From a virus, in IMG/VR virus record IMGVR_UViG_3300003323_000621, positions 72,153 to 121,257 of that record: 49,105 nt of DNA, one strand, 5' to 3'. Below, in pieces: positions 40,090-47,764 of this stretch. Under the pieces are notes generated by a model, which made no database searches, was not told the DNA's origin, and saw only the letters and a program-made list of their open reading frames with translations. The translations under genes and the position numbers were made by a program. Numbering within the stretch: the first letter of the stretch is position 1; each line of letters opens with the position of its first letter.

Positions 40090-40500
40090 ATGAGTACCAG
40101 AAGATTAAGGTATTTTGTAAGATTAGATGGAAGAGGGAATATTGTCCCAGGTTCTTTAGTAGCCAGAAGAAAAGGTCAGGGTCATCCTGGAAGGCCAGGA
40201 ACTCATGCAGTAACAGGGTCATGGATGGAAATAACTAATCCTAAATGCTGCCCTGATACAGTAGTAACTGTAACTCCAACAGGAACTCCTAGTGGAACTT
40301 CTACAGTAACAGTAGTAGGTTCTTGTGATGGTACACAATTATTTACTTATAGTGCTACTTCAGCTTCTATAGCTGATACTGTATCAAAATTAAATACTAA
40401 TTTTCCAGCAATAGCTACTTGGGCAGTAGTAGGATCTACTATTACAGCAACAAGTCCTATTTGTCCAGATTTTACATTTACTGTAGCTTATGCAGGGTAA
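40090..40500 (+). CDS. Small virion-associated protein, Bacteroidota phage type
   Basis: A 136-residue protein. Its start, RRLRYFVRLDGRGNIVPGSL, then VARRKGQ and WMEITNPKCC, has the look of a small protein family that I recall from Bacteroidota phages, where a short RldG..ipGslv.R motif precedes a Cys pair. Residues about 55-136 are Thr/Ser/Val-rich and beta-like, with a Cys at about 79 and another near the end. No signal peptide or membrane helix. It is transcribed from its own promoter and followed at once by a strong terminator, so it is a monocistronic unit, which suggests high expression. A decoration or minor structural role is a guess. Confidence 0.6.
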   Translation: MSTRRLRYFVRLDGRGNIVPGSLVARRKGQGHPGRPGTHAVTGSWMEITNPKCCPDTVVTVTPTGTPSGTSTVTVVGSCDGTQLFTYSATSASIADTVSKLNTNFPAIATWAVVGSTITATSPICPDFTFTVAYAG

Positions 40501-40506
40501 TATTAT

Positions 40507-40546
40507 AGCTCATAGAGATTAAGTTCTCTATGGGCTTTTCTTGTTT
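40507..40546 (+). terminator. Strong rho-independent terminator
   Basis: An 11-base stem, GCTCATAGAGA (40508-40518) with TCTCTATGGGC (40525-40535) and one G.U pair, with a six-base loop and then TTTTCTTGTTT. It lies eight bases after the TAA of the gene at 40090. It is among the most GC-rich short segments in this AT-rich window. Confidence 0.85.
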
Positions 40547-40562
40547 AAATATTAATATGAAT

Positions 40563-40943
40563 ATGGCTACTATAAATAAAAGTGCTAAAAAGAAGGTTAT
40601 TAGTAAAGGAAATAAACCAGCAAGACCCAAAAAGAAAGATAACTGTGTTAATGTAAATAAATTAACTTGGTATGAAAGGTTAAAATCTCCTTCACCAACA
40701 TTCTTCAAAAGAATAAAGCAAGTAGGTATTGTACTTACTTCTGTAAGTATAATGTTATTGGCTGCAAATACTAATTTTAACTTAGGTTTGCCAGAAAGTG
40801 TAAATCAATTAGGAAGATACTTAGGATATGGAGGATTTATAGCAGCAGCTATAGCTTCTTTCACTGTAGATCCTGAAAAATTACAGGATAAAATAGATAA
40901 ATCTGCTAGTCTTTCTAGGGGAGAAACAACTTCTGGTGAATAA
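40563..40943 (+). CDS. Holin-like membrane protein
   Basis: A 126-residue protein. I chose the ATG at 40563 (MATINKSAKKK); an ATG at 40557 is two codons upstream and an in-frame ATG at 40530 lies inside the terminator stem, so it is unlikely. The basic N-terminus (about 35 residues, Lys-rich) is followed by two probable membrane helices (about 50-70, QVGIVLTSVSIMLLAAN; about 85-103, GYGGFIAAAIASF) and an acidic-basic tail. Short protein, two helices, charged ends and the neighbouring spanin-like genes fit a holin that opens the inner membrane at lysis. The preceding terminator means it must use another promoter or read-through. None was recognised. Confidence 0.55.
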   Translation: MATINKSAKKKVISKGNKPARPKKKDNCVNVNKLTWYERLKSPSPTFFKRIKQVGIVLTSVSIMLLAANTNFNLGLPESVNQLGRYLGYGGFIAAAIASFTVDPEKLQDKIDKSASLSRGETTSGE

Positions 40944-40959
40944 ATAAGAGGAATATTTT

Positions 40960-41250
40960 ATGTTCAAAGTTTTACAGGGGATCTTTGACAGAAATATATT
41001 AGAGTGGATATCAAGAAATAGAAGTACATTTGTATTAATTGTTCTATTTTTTGGTAATATATATCAATTCTATATTGGTTCTGAGAAGGATAAAAGATAT
41101 GAAGAAAACATGATGAAAATGAATGATAAACTTGAAGAAGCAAATAAGCTTTCTCTTCATTATGAGAGAGATAGATCTAATACACTAGAATCATTATTAC
41201 ATGAACTAGTTATAAAATATAATAATCGTGATTCACTATCTAAAAAATAA
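40960..41250 (+). CDS. Single-pass membrane protein with coiled coil, lysis cassette
   Basis: A 96-residue protein. An AGAGG stretch ten bases before the ATG is one of the few Shine-Dalgarno-like sites in the window. One membrane helix at about residues 25-42 (FVLIVLFFGNIYQFYIG) is followed by a coiled coil (about 48-85; MMKMNDKLEEANKLSLHYER). The layout resembles an inner-membrane spanin or an accessory lysis protein. Its Arg codon CGT at 41227-41229 contains one of only three CG dinucleotides in the window, and it is the only CGN Arg codon I saw. Confidence 0.5.
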   Translation: MFKVLQGIFDRNILEWISRNRSTFVLIVLFFGNIYQFYIGSEKDKRYEENMMKMNDKLEEANKLSLHYERDRSNTLESLLHELVIKYNNRDSLSKK

Positions 41251-41258
41251 AAGGTTCC

Positions 41259-41483
41259 ATGAAATCTGTTTATATTTTATTGACTATGGCAATACTATTA
41301 TTATCTGCTGATAAATCAGGTAGTAATACTATTATGAATTCAAAAAAATCAGGTTCAATTACTACTGATACTTTACTTGAAATGGAAAGAAGACATAATC
41401 AAGAAAGATTAAAGATAATTGAGTACTCAATAAAAACTATTGATGATGAATATACTTACAAAGATAGTTCAGAAATTAAGTAA
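41259..41483 (+). CDS. Small exported protein with signal peptide, lysis cassette
   Basis: A 74-residue protein. AAAGG five bases before the ATG looks like a ribosome binding site. The N-terminus MKSVYILLTMAILLLSADKS is a signal peptide or signal anchor. There is no Cys, so it is not a lipoprotein and not a classic outer-membrane spanin. The rest is charged and helical (LLEMERRHNQERLKIIEYS). The next gene starts inside its 3' end. It could be a partner of the 41440 membrane protein. Function unknown. Confidence 0.5.
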   Translation: MKSVYILLTMAILLLSADKSGSNTIMNSKKSGSITTDTLLEMERRHNQERLKIIEYSIKTIDDEYTYKDSSEIK

Positions 41484-42189
41484 GAGTTTAATTTCTATAT
41501 GGACATGGATAAAGAATCATCCAAAAGATACTCTATATATACTTTCTACTATAATAGTTGCAATAATAGTACTATATCCTAGAAAAAAAGATCCTATTTT
41601 TATTACTAAAAACAATGAAGATTTAATTCAGAAAGTAAAATACTATGAAGATAAAAATGGTAAATTAGTTGCTCAGTTAGAACAAAAAAGTATAAGTGAA
41701 GATGAAGCTAAGAAAAGAGTAGCTGAATTAGCATTATTATTAAAAGTAAAGCCAAAGAACATAAAAGATGTGGACAAATATATTTCTAAGACAGAAGTTA
41801 AGTTTGTTGAAAAACCAGTATATGTTCCTATAGTACTGGATAATGATTCTAATAAAGTAAAAGAGGGATATTATGTAGTAGAAAAAAAAGATGATTATAT
41901 TAATGTTAGAGCTGTAGCAGGACCAGATACTGGGTCTATAAGTATATCTTCTGTAGATACTTTAACTAGAGTAGTTACAAGAAAAAATAAGTTATTTAAA
42001 CCAGATGAATATGATGTATTACTAACAAATGCTTCTCCTTATAATAAGATAGAATCAGGATATAGTTTTACAATTAAAGAAAGACCAGTATTATTTGATG
42101 TATCTTTACAAGCAGGATATAATCCTTTTACCAGAAAACCTTATGTAGGTATAGGCATATCTAAATCAATTTTTAAAATAAAAAAGTAA
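41440..42189 (+). CDS. Spanin-like protein: membrane helix, coiled coil, C-terminal beta segment
   Basis: A 249-residue protein starting with three consecutive in-frame ATGs (41440, 41443 and 41446), 44 bases inside the previous gene. The order is a helix with a membrane segment (about 30-47; LYILSTIIVAIIVLYP), a coiled coil (about 55-95; KVKYYEDKNGKLVAQLEQKS) and a beta-rich tail ending VSLQAGYNPFTRKPYVGIGI. This pattern occurs in Bacteroidota phages near lysis genes. It may link inner and outer membranes. I am unsure whether it is a true spanin or a structural membrane protein. Confidence 0.5.
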   Translation: MMMNILTKIVQKLSKSLISIWTWIKNHPKDTLYILSTIIVAIIVLYPRKKDPIFITKNNEDLIQKVKYYEDKNGKLVAQLEQKSISEDEAKKRVAELALLLKVKPKNIKDVDKYISKTEVKFVEKPVYVPIVLDNDSNKVKEGYYVVEKKDDYINVRAVAGPDTGSISISSVDTLTRVVTRKNKLFKPDEYDVLLTNASPYNKIESGYSFTIKERPVLFDVSLQAGYNPFTRKPYVGIGISKSIFKIKK

Positions 42190-42197
42190 GTTGGGCA

Positions 42198-42620
42198 ATG
42201 GCAACAAAAACATTATTTAAAAACAACTCTGTATTAAAAGAAGAGAAAGGACTAACTCCAGAAATTATAATTGGTAAATTATTTTGGTTTCATTCACAAG
42301 CACATTTTTTACATTTACAAACTAAATCTTTTGCAGAACATAAAGCTTTAGATGAATTATATAAAAGTCTTGTAGATATGAAAGATGAAATTTCAGAGCA
42401 GTTACTAGGGTATATAAATAGAAGATTAAATGACTTACCTTCTTATCCCTTCATAGCTTATTCAGAAGGTGAATCTAGTAAATTATGTGATAATATAATG
42501 GAATTTGCAGTTACTTTAAGAGAATGGGCAGAAAATAATGGATATGAAAATATTGGAAATTTAGCACAAGAACTTTCTGGATTAGGAGCTAGTATAAAGT
42601 ATTTACTAACATTGAAATAA
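42198..42620 (+). CDS. Ferritin/Dps-like four-helix protein
   Basis: A 140-residue protein with no signal peptide. Residues 30-70 read FWFHSQAHFLHLQTKSFAEH followed by a LYKSLVDMKDEISEQL helix. The H-x-x-x-H-x-x-H cluster, the AEHKALDELY stretch and a later acidic pair resemble the metal-site helices of Dps/ferritin-like proteins. A second helical pair is at about 95-138 (IMEFAVTLREWAENNGYENI). Such proteins are found in crAss-like phages with unknown role. Iron binding or protection of DNA from oxidants are possible. It comes right after the lysis-like genes, with a nine-base gap. Confidence 0.55.
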   Translation: MATKTLFKNNSVLKEEKGLTPEIIIGKLFWFHSQAHFLHLQTKSFAEHKALDELYKSLVDMKDEISEQLLGYINRRLNDLPSYPFIAYSEGESSKLCDNIMEFAVTLREWAENNGYENIGNLAQELSGLGASIKYLLTLK

Positions 42621-42645
42621 TAACCAATAATATACAATTATTTAT

Positions 42646-42918
42646 ATGGACATAAGAATTCCAGGAATTCTAAGAGACAATGATCTTACATATTTAAACT
42701 TTCTAAATAAATCAATAAAAGATATTGATCCTAATTGTGAAATAACAGTAAGAGACTCTATTGATGGATTAATGATAAATATTTTATCAAAGATTCCTCA
42801 ATTAAAAGATCAGATAGTTAGGACTATAAGGAAGGTACATTATTCTTTAAATATAAATGTAGAATTTTCTAAGTCTTTGTTAATTTCAAAATATATAACA
42901 TTTAAAGTAAAAATATAA
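42646..42918 (+). CDS. Small basic protein, unknown
   Basis: A 90-residue protein with no recognisable domain, signal or membrane segment. It is basic and mixed alpha/beta by eye (DIRIPGILRDNDL; GLMINILSKIPQLKDQIVRT). It is the last gene of the transcription unit before the promoter at 42927-42957. Confidence 0.5.
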   Translation: MDIRIPGILRDNDLTYLNFLNKSIKDIDPNCEITVRDSIDGLMINILSKIPQLKDQIVRTIRKVHYSLNINVEFSKSLLISKYITFKVKI

Positions 42919-42926
42919 AATTTTTG

Positions 42927-42957
42927 TTGGTATATAATATATAATGTACTATATTTG
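42927..42957 (+). promoter_or_regulatory. Bacteroidota-type promoter, TTG-N20-TATATTTG
   Basis: TTG at 42927-42929 (inside a TTTTTGTTGG run), a 20-base gap, then TATATTTG at 42950-42957. The layout is that of the Bacteroidota -33/-7 consensus. It lies just after the stop at 42918 and 28 bases before the ATG at 42985, so it serves the last forward gene. Confidence 0.7.
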
Positions 42958-42984
42958 CATTATAATTAATTATAAAAGTATTTT

Positions 42985-43266
42985 ATGGCAAAAGTTGAAA
43001 AGAATAACAAAAAAAAGGAAGTTCCTGTATTTGATCCATCTAAACAGTATATATGGAAACCAGAAGATGAATTTGTAATTGATGGTAAACAGTTACAACA
43101 ATTATATAATACTCTTTTAGGTAAAGCTCAAGACCCAGCATGGGTACAAGTAGTTAATGAGTATGAGTCATTAAAAATAATGCATGAGTTATTTGCCAGA
43201 GGTGTAGAACAAGGAATTATAGTTGAAAAAGAAGAAACTGAAACCCAGACAGGAGAAAAACAGTAA
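42985..43266 (+). CDS. Small acidic/basic protein with its own promoter, unknown
   Basis: A 93-residue protein. It has a Lys-rich head (KVEKNNKKKEVPVFDP), a middle PEDEFVIDGKQLQQLYNTLL, a helical core and an acidic end (VEKEETETQTGEKQ). There is no membrane segment. With its own promoter and terminator it forms a one-gene unit, which points to a product made separately from the virion genes. Function unknown. Confidence 0.6.
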   Translation: MAKVEKNNKKKEVPVFDPSKQYIWKPEDEFVIDGKQLQQLYNTLLGKAQDPAWVQVVNEYESLKIMHELFARGVEQGIIVEKEETETQTGEKQ

Positions 43267-43297
43267 AAAATAAAGTAGGTTGGGTCATAAAAAAGAG

Positions 43298-43327
43298 AAG
43301 AGTAAGGAAGTAAAATCCCTTACTCTT
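43298..43327. terminator. Bidirectional terminator between converging blocks
   Basis: AAGAGTAAGG (43298-43307) and CCTTACTCTT (43318-43327) form a perfect ten-base stem with a ten-base loop. T7 follows on the plus side and, on the minus side, a T-rich tract is made by the A run at 43289-43294. It ends the forward block at 43266 and the reverse block at 43339. Confidence 0.85.
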
Positions 43328-43338
43328 TTTTTATTCAC

Positions 43339-43617
43339 CTAACTCTCACCCTCAATCAACTTAAAATACTTCTCTATATCTTCACCTACTAATTCTATTT
43401 GAGAAGCTAAGTGAATTCTTTGCTTAATTATATTTCCTTTGTTATCCTTTCCTACTGGGACACTCTCTTCATGCCCATCATCTAATAATATAGTATATAC
43501 ACTACCATCCTTATTCCAATCTCCTCTAATTACTCTCTTCATATTAAAGTCCTGCTTTCTTACTACTCCATCTTCACAAACTTTATTATAAATAAAGTGT
43601 TCAATATATATACTCAT
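43339..43617 (-). CDS. Small protein, unknown, last gene of the reverse block
   Basis: A 92-residue protein, beta-rich and charged (RVIRGDWNKDGSVYTILLDD, GHEESVPVGKDNKGN). It stops with TAG; read-through would run only 18 codons into the terminator, so the TAG is a real stop. No known family. It ends 12 bases before the terminator stem. Confidence 0.55.
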   Translation of the reverse strand: MSIYIEHFIYNKVCEDGVVRKQDFNMKRVIRGDWNKDGSVYTILLDDGHEESVPVGKDNKGNIIKQRIHLASQIELVGEDIEKYFKLIEGES

Positions 43618-43618
43618 A

Positions 43619-44044
43619 TTATACTAGTACTCCTTGTTTGTTTTTTATTTTATTATTAGTTCTATTATACTCTTGAATTCTTTTATTATATTTTCCAAGT
43701 GAAAAATATACACTCTTGGTAAGAGAGTTTAAAAGCTTAAGTGCCAATTCATCCATAGATAAATTTGGAAATACATGTTGAATTTTACTAACTTCAATAA
43801 ATCCAAACCCACCCATCATTCTTTCATAAGCTAGTGTTCTTCCTAAAGTTTTATCAAAGGAATCATTTTCATTACATATAGATACTCCATATTTAAGATG
43901 ACTTCCTACCATAGAAGCACAAATGGTAGCTCTATCTCCAAATTTAACTTGCTTAGTTTCTACTCCTTCTTTTCTACTATTCACTACATGAATAACTTTG
44001 TAATCTTGTGGAGTGTAGCTATAAAATACTCTATTATTTTTCAT
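43619..44044 (-). CDS. Unknown protein of the reverse block
   Basis: A 141-residue protein one base upstream of the next gene. A central segment with SICNENDSFDKTLGRTLAYER is followed by MMGGFGF and a helical, basic C-terminus (GKYNKRIQEYNRTNNKIKNK). The D-x-F-x-x-x-x-GR-x-x-A pattern looks like a conserved motif, but I cannot name a family. Confidence 0.55.
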   Translation of the reverse strand: MKNNRVFYSYTPQDYKVIHVVNSRKEGVETKQVKFGDRATICASMVGSHLKYGVSICNENDSFDKTLGRTLAYERMMGGFGFIEVSKIQHVFPNLSMDELALKLLNSLTKSVYFSLGKYNKRIQEYNRTNNKIKNKQGVLV

Positions 44045-44054
44045 TATTTTTAAT

Positions 44055-44477
44055 TTAAAAATCTACAAATTTCTCTTGTAATTCTGGAGGTGAAATGGGT
44101 TCTATCTGAACAGAATTTAAACTTTCAAAGTATCCACACCATGGAGCAAGAATTTGATATTCTTGTCCATTATCTGCTAATAATACTATAGTTTCATTCT
44201 CTGATCCCCACCCTTTTCTATTCTTAGTATACCATCTTTGTTTTTTAGCCTCTTCTAAAATCTTTTCATTTTCTTTTTGAGAATTATAATGTTTATTAAG
44301 ATTCTTATAGAATTTATAATGTTCTAATATCCTCTTAACATTTTCATCAGCTATTGCAAGATTTTCATATTCACCATCTAAATAATCAATCTGGTTTTCA
44401 TATTGATTAAAACTATCTCCAGTATTATAATTATATTTTATCCTGTATTTATACTTTAATGAGTTCATCTTTTTCAA
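44055..44477 (-). CDS. Unknown protein of the reverse block
   Basis: A 140-residue protein. An ATG at 44468 (MNSLKYKYR) is an alternative start that would reduce overlap with the upstream gene from 29 to 20 bases. Tyr-rich N-terminus, a helical middle (RILEHYKFYKNLNKHYNSQK) and a beta-like end with VLLADNGQEYQILAPWCGYF. No membrane segment or known domain. Confidence 0.55.
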   Translation of the reverse strand: MKKMNSLKYKYRIKYNYNTGDSFNQYENQIDYLDGEYENLAIADENVKRILEHYKFYKNLNKHYNSQKENEKILEEAKKQRWYTKNRKGWGSENETIVLLADNGQEYQILAPWCGYFESLNSVQIEPISPPELQEKFVDF

Positions 44478-44694
44478 TAGCTTTTCTTATCCACCTCATT
44501 AGAGTAATAGATTTTTCATGTTGACAAAGTAAAGAATTACTAATATCATCTAATGGAACATCAAATACATATAATTCATCATTATATACAAGATGGTAAG
44601 TAGCATAGCTTTTACTAACACATTTAAGTGAACAATAACTATTTTTAATTATATCTTTTAAATCTCTTATAGAGATATTACTCTGTTGTTCCAT
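44449..44694 (-). CDS. Small protein, unknown
   Basis: An 81-residue protein with mixed alpha/beta pattern (SIRDLKDIIKNSYCSLKCV, YHLVYNDELYVFDVPLDDI) and a basic C-terminal helix. It overlaps both neighbours, which indicates coupled translation in one operon. No family recognised. Confidence 0.5.
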   Translation of the reverse strand: MEQQSNISIRDLKDIIKNSYCSLKCVSKSYATYHLVYNDELYVFDVPLDDISNSLLCQHEKSITLMRWIRKAIEKDELIKV

Positions 44695-44977
44695 TATTAT
44701 ATAATTCTAAATATTTATTTCTAACTTCTAATGCTCTTCTTCTACTAGAGAAACTTGATCCCTCACTTAATATGAGGGAATCAAGATCTTCATCAGAAGC
44801 ATTTTCACAGATAAAGTCATATTCTTCATCTGTAATATTAAATCCAAATTTCATGGAATCATCAAATAAATCAAATATTCCTGAACTACCAATTTTAGTT
44901 TTTTCACCATTAGGTAATGTTACCTCTTTTGGTGGTCTGGGAACATTTGATTTAACTTCTGGTCTACATTTTTTCAT
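44678..44977 (-). CDS. Small acidic protein, unknown
   Basis: A 99-residue protein. It begins MKKCRPEVKSNVPRPPKEVT and continues with an acidic region (FDLFDDSMKFGFNITDEEYD, ENASDEDLDSLILSE). The C-terminal helix SSRRRALEVRNKYLELYN is basic. It has no known domain. The end overlaps the next start by 17 bases. An open frame on the plus strand at 44772-44996 is a shadow. Confidence 0.5.
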   Translation of the reverse strand: MKKCRPEVKSNVPRPPKEVTLPNGEKTKIGSSGIFDLFDDSMKFGFNITDEEYDFICENASDEDLDSLILSEGSSFSSRRRALEVRNKYLELYNNGTTE

Positions 44978-44992
44978 TATAACTAATAATTA

Positions 44993-46132
44993 TTAGAATA
45001 CCAAATGTCCTTTAAATGATCTGTGATAAGCATTATCTTCAGAAATTTTGTAATGTTTTACTACAGTAATTTCATAAGGTTCATCCTCACTATTCTCATT
45101 ATATTTAGGATTTTCTACCCTCATAGAACATTTAAATTCATCTTCAGTAATTACTTCAGTAATCACACCAAGATCAAAGTACTCATCTTCTGAATTATCT
45201 ATACATCTAATATAATTTCCAACAGAATTCTTCTTAATTTTTCTACTAAGAGTAACATCTTTATATCTCAACAAATCTTTGTATACAAGAGAATTATTTT
45301 CTGTACTAGAAACAACTTCAAATATACTATATCTCTTGTCAAGAGTTTTAGTGTTAAATACATCCTTAAACATTTCAGGACTCTCATGATGTATATTTAC
45401 TTCTTCTACTACAGCTTTAACAATATCTATTGTTATAGTTTCTAACATAGAAATAAATCTAATAGTATCTTCTTTGAATTCAGGATATTTAAGAAGATCA
45501 TCTACAACTTCTGTAATTACATCCAATGAAAGATCATCAAATAACTTTAAATATCTAATTCTACCAGGTCTTTGAAGAAGATTTTTATTAACATATAACT
45601 CATTAGTTGTAAGGAGAAATATTTTCCTATATTTAGAAGTCATTACTCCATCCATTAATGTTAAAATATCTCCTCTATCTGAATCACTACCATCATTAGA
45701 GTTATTATTAGAATAGATCTTTTCATATTCATCTATAAATACAACAACATCATAATCAATACTGTTGATAAATGAATTAAATGCAGATCCAAAATTATTT
45801 TGTACAATAATAACAGGAAGATTCAATTCATTAGATATTAATTTAGCAGTTACTGTTTTACCAGTTCCTTTTACTCCATTCAATAAACATCCAAGATTAC
45901 CTATAGTATTATCATAAGTTTTCTTTACTCTATCAATAAAGGAACTTTCTTTACCATATATTTTATATGGAAATAAAAATTTATCTCCAGTTTTTTCAAG
46001 ATATAATTCTCCTGTTTGAGGATTTTTCATTAATTCATATACTCCAGGCATTAAGTCTTCATTAGTTCCTGGATCTCTTAATACAAAACTATTCCCATAT
46101 ACAGCAAATTGCTTATTACCCTGACCATTCAT
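44993..46132 (-). CDS. AAA+ ATPase
   Basis: A 379-residue protein. Walker A GVKGTGKT at 86-93, Walker B DVVVFIDE at 128-135 (Asp134, Glu135), sensor region LLTTNELY (about 173-180) and an RPGR finger at 188-191 give a complete AAA+ core of the BCS1/FtsH-like branch. The first 80 residues are a small N-domain; residues about 225-379 are a helical lid and a beta-rich C-terminal part. Its ATG overlaps the TGA of the upstream coiled-coil gene (ATGA), suggesting the two act together. Possible jobs are protein remodelling or helping DNA replication; no substrate can be seen. Confidence 0.85.
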   Translation of the reverse strand: MNGQGNKQFAVYGNSFVLRDPGTNEDLMPGVYELMKNPQTGELYLEKTGDKFLFPYKIYGKESSFIDRVKKTYDNTIGNLGCLLNGVKGTGKTVTAKLISNELNLPVIIVQNNFGSAFNSFINSIDYDVVVFIDEYEKIYSNNNSNDGSDSDRGDILTLMDGVMTSKYRKIFLLTTNELYVNKNLLQRPGRIRYLKLFDDLSLDVITEVVDDLLKYPEFKEDTIRFISMLETITIDIVKAVVEEVNIHHESPEMFKDVFNTKTLDKRYSIFEVVSSTENNSLVYKDLLRYKDVTLSRKIKKNSVGNYIRCIDNSEDEYFDLGVITEVITEDEFKCSMRVENPKYNENSEDEPYEITVVKHYKISEDNAYHRSFKGHLVF

Positions 46133-46467
46133 ATTATTCTATCTTTAATTTTATTGAAAATTATTTCGATCTGTGGATATATATCCCTTAAAATTTTATT
46201 TGATTTTGATAAATTTATTTCTTTATTATGTATTCTTTCTCTTACTATCTTATTTACTTCATGATGGAGTTCTTCTAATTCTTCTTCTATAAAGTCATCA
46301 TTAGGATTAATACCATGTACAGATAATAATTTATCCTCCATAACCTTTATCTTCTCCATTAAAAAGTAATTTCTCTCACTAATACTTTTTATTTCTTGTT
46401 GTCTCCATTTAAGATGACATTTAGCTTTATCTAGTTTTGCTTTTTTTATTAAAGTATATCCAAACAT
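46129..46467 (-). CDS. Small coiled-coil protein coupled to the AAA+ ATPase
   Basis: A 112-residue protein, almost all helix: basic start (IKKAKLDKAKCHLKWRQQE), a coiled coil around residues 20-50 and another at 60-105 (EEELEELHHEVNKIVRERIH). No membrane segment. It ends with TGA inside an ATGA overlap with the ATPase start. It contains, at a codon junction (46167-46168), one of the three CG dinucleotides of the window. It may be an adaptor of the ATPase; this is inferred from coupling only. Confidence 0.55.
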   Translation of the reverse strand: MFGYTLIKKAKLDKAKCHLKWRQQEIKSISERNYFLMEKIKVMEDKLLSVHGINPNDDFIEEELEELHHEVNKIVRERIHNKEINLSKSNKILRDIYPQIEIIFNKIKDRII

Positions 46468-46469
46468 AT

Positions 46470-46904
46470 TTATTTGTTTGTGGATCCAAATCCTCCTGAT
46501 CCTCTTTCAGTATTAGATAATTCTTCTATTTCAGTAAAAGGTATCTGTTCTACTTTAAGTAATACTCCTTGAGCAATTCTATCTCCATTATGTATAATAA
46601 AGGAATTAGAACTATCTGTATTGTATAATATAACTCCAATTTCTCCTCTATAATCAGAATCTATAGTACCAGGACTATTAAGAACCATAATACCATTTTT
46701 AAGAGCTAATCCACTTCTTGATCTAATATCAAGTTCATATCCAACAGGTATTTCCATACTTAATCCTGTTTTTATTAACTTTCTTTCTCCTGGAGCTACA
46801 ATATAACTTCCTACTGCATGAAAATCAAACCCTGCAGATCCTTTAGTTTGATATGTTGGAATTATAGCTTCTTCAGTTAATTTTTTAATATATATATTCA
46901 TCAT
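46470..46904 (-). CDS. dut: Trimeric dUTPase
   Basis: A 144-residue protein, normal length for the homotrimeric dUTPase family. All five motifs are present: I GSAGFDFHAV (22-31), II RSRSGLALKNG (61-71), III SPGTIDSDYRGEIGVILYN (77-95) with the likely catalytic Asp82 and Tyr85, IV GDRIAQG (107-113) and V ERGSGGFGST (133-142). It hydrolyses dUTP to dUMP and pyrophosphate, which keeps uracil out of phage DNA and feeds dTMP synthesis. It is an intact enzyme. MMN gives a choice of two start codons, two bases from the next gene on either side. Confidence 0.93.
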   Translation of the reverse strand: MMNIYIKKLTEEAIIPTYQTKGSAGFDFHAVGSYIVAPGERKLIKTGLSMEIPVGYELDIRSRSGLALKNGIMVLNSPGTIDSDYRGEIGVILYNTDSSNSFIIHNGDRIAQGVLLKVEQIPFTEIEELSNTERGSGGFGSTNK

Positions 46905-46913
46905 TTTATCTTA

Positions 46914-47327
46914 TTAATATACTATATTAGGATCATATTTATCTATATTTCCAGTAGAAACAGCAAGCTTTCTAAGAACTAATATAGAATATCTTCTATA
47001 ATTTTCTACTTCAGTTTGTTCAACACTTTGTGTAAGATTTTTAAATATATGATCTAATATACCTGCTTTAATTATATCAGGAACTGCCTCTTTTGAAAAG
47101 TTAAACTTATATGGGGATGATCCTACAAATACAAAACATTCATCTTGTTCTTTTACAGTAAATTCTCCTAAATCTTCTCCAGTTTCTGTTATTACAGATA
47201 CAGAATTATCATCATTTTTTCTTGCATATACATAACCACTGCAAGCATCTTGCATAAATCCTCTATTAGCAGTACTTTTAACTAATACAATATCCCCCTG
47301 CACATATACTTTTCTTTCCTCTTTCAT
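46914..47327 (-). CDS. Unknown protein of the reverse block
   Basis: A 137-residue protein. The first half is beta-rich (VYVQGDIVLVKSTANRGFMQ, GYVYARKNDDNSVSV) and could be a small SH3/OB-like barrel; the second half is helical (VPDIIKAGILDHIFKNL, ENYRRYSILVLRKLA). Located next to dUTPase. No family recognised. Confidence 0.55.
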   Translation of the reverse strand: MKEERKVYVQGDIVLVKSTANRGFMQDACSGYVYARKNDDNSVSVITETGEDLGEFTVKEQDECFVFVGSSPYKFNFSKEAVPDIIKAGILDHIFKNLTQSVEQTEVENYRRYSILVLRKLAVSTGNIDKYDPNIVY

Positions 47328-47555
47328 TTATATATATTTTGATTCCTGTAAATATAGTTCATATATTGTTAAACAGAACTCTTTAGTTTTATTTATACTT
47401 CTAAATGGAGAAGAGTTAGCTTTAATACTAAAGTTAAACTCTTCAGATATTAAATATACATCTGAACCTATATGTCCTCCATTAGTATGTTGTCCTCCAA
47501 GAGGAGGTGATATAATCTTCCACTTTATCTCATCTAGTATTTCCTGTGGTATCAT
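47328..47555 (-). CDS. Small protein, unknown
   Basis: A 75-residue protein adjoining its neighbours without gap (its ATG overlaps the TAA of the upstream gene by one base). Contains GGQHTNGGHIGSDVYLI, then SIKANSSPFRSINKTKEF. No known domain. Confidence 0.5.
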   Translation of the reverse strand: MIPQEILDEIKWKIISPPLGGQHTNGGHIGSDVYLISEEFNFSIKANSSPFRSINKTKEFCLTIYELYLQESKYI

Positions 47556-47758
47556 TACTTAATATTTTTGTAAATATATACTGTATCACATACACCATTT
47601 ATACAAGTTTCTTTTATTTGTGGAATTAATGGTGTTTTAGTGATAACATCATCTGATATAAATAACAAATCTACTAAGCCATATCCTACAAAAGCTACTA
47701 TTATTCCAAGTATTAAAAAAGCTATAAATGCTTCAGTAAAATTAAAACTTCCCATCAT
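47555..47758 (-). CDS. Small single-pass membrane protein
   Basis: A 67-residue protein. One hydrophobic helix at about residues 8-32 (TEAFIAFLILGIIVAFVGYG) is followed by an acidic linker and a short polar end with two Cys (ETCINGVCDTVY). The Cys pair four residues apart could form a disulfide if the tail is outside the membrane. Role unknown. Confidence 0.55.
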   Translation of the reverse strand: MMGSFNFTEAFIAFLILGIIVAFVGYGLVDLLFISDDVITKTPLIPQIKETCINGVCDTVYIYKNIK

Positions 47759-47764
47759 AATTTT

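Noticed and set aside
40065-40090. A TTCAAAC string resembling a tRNA T-loop in the leader of the gene at 40090
   Set aside because: No cloverleaf, acceptor stem or anticodon arm could be drawn around it.
43268-43341. TAG read-through of the gene ending at 43339
   Set aside because: Extension would be 18 codons through the terminator to a TGA, and the paralogue pair at 47765-48315 shows TAG is a normal stop.
44772-44996. Open plus-strand frame inside the reverse block
   Set aside because: It lies wholly over a reverse gene in a tight operon and has low-complexity, Ser-rich sequence expected of a shadow.
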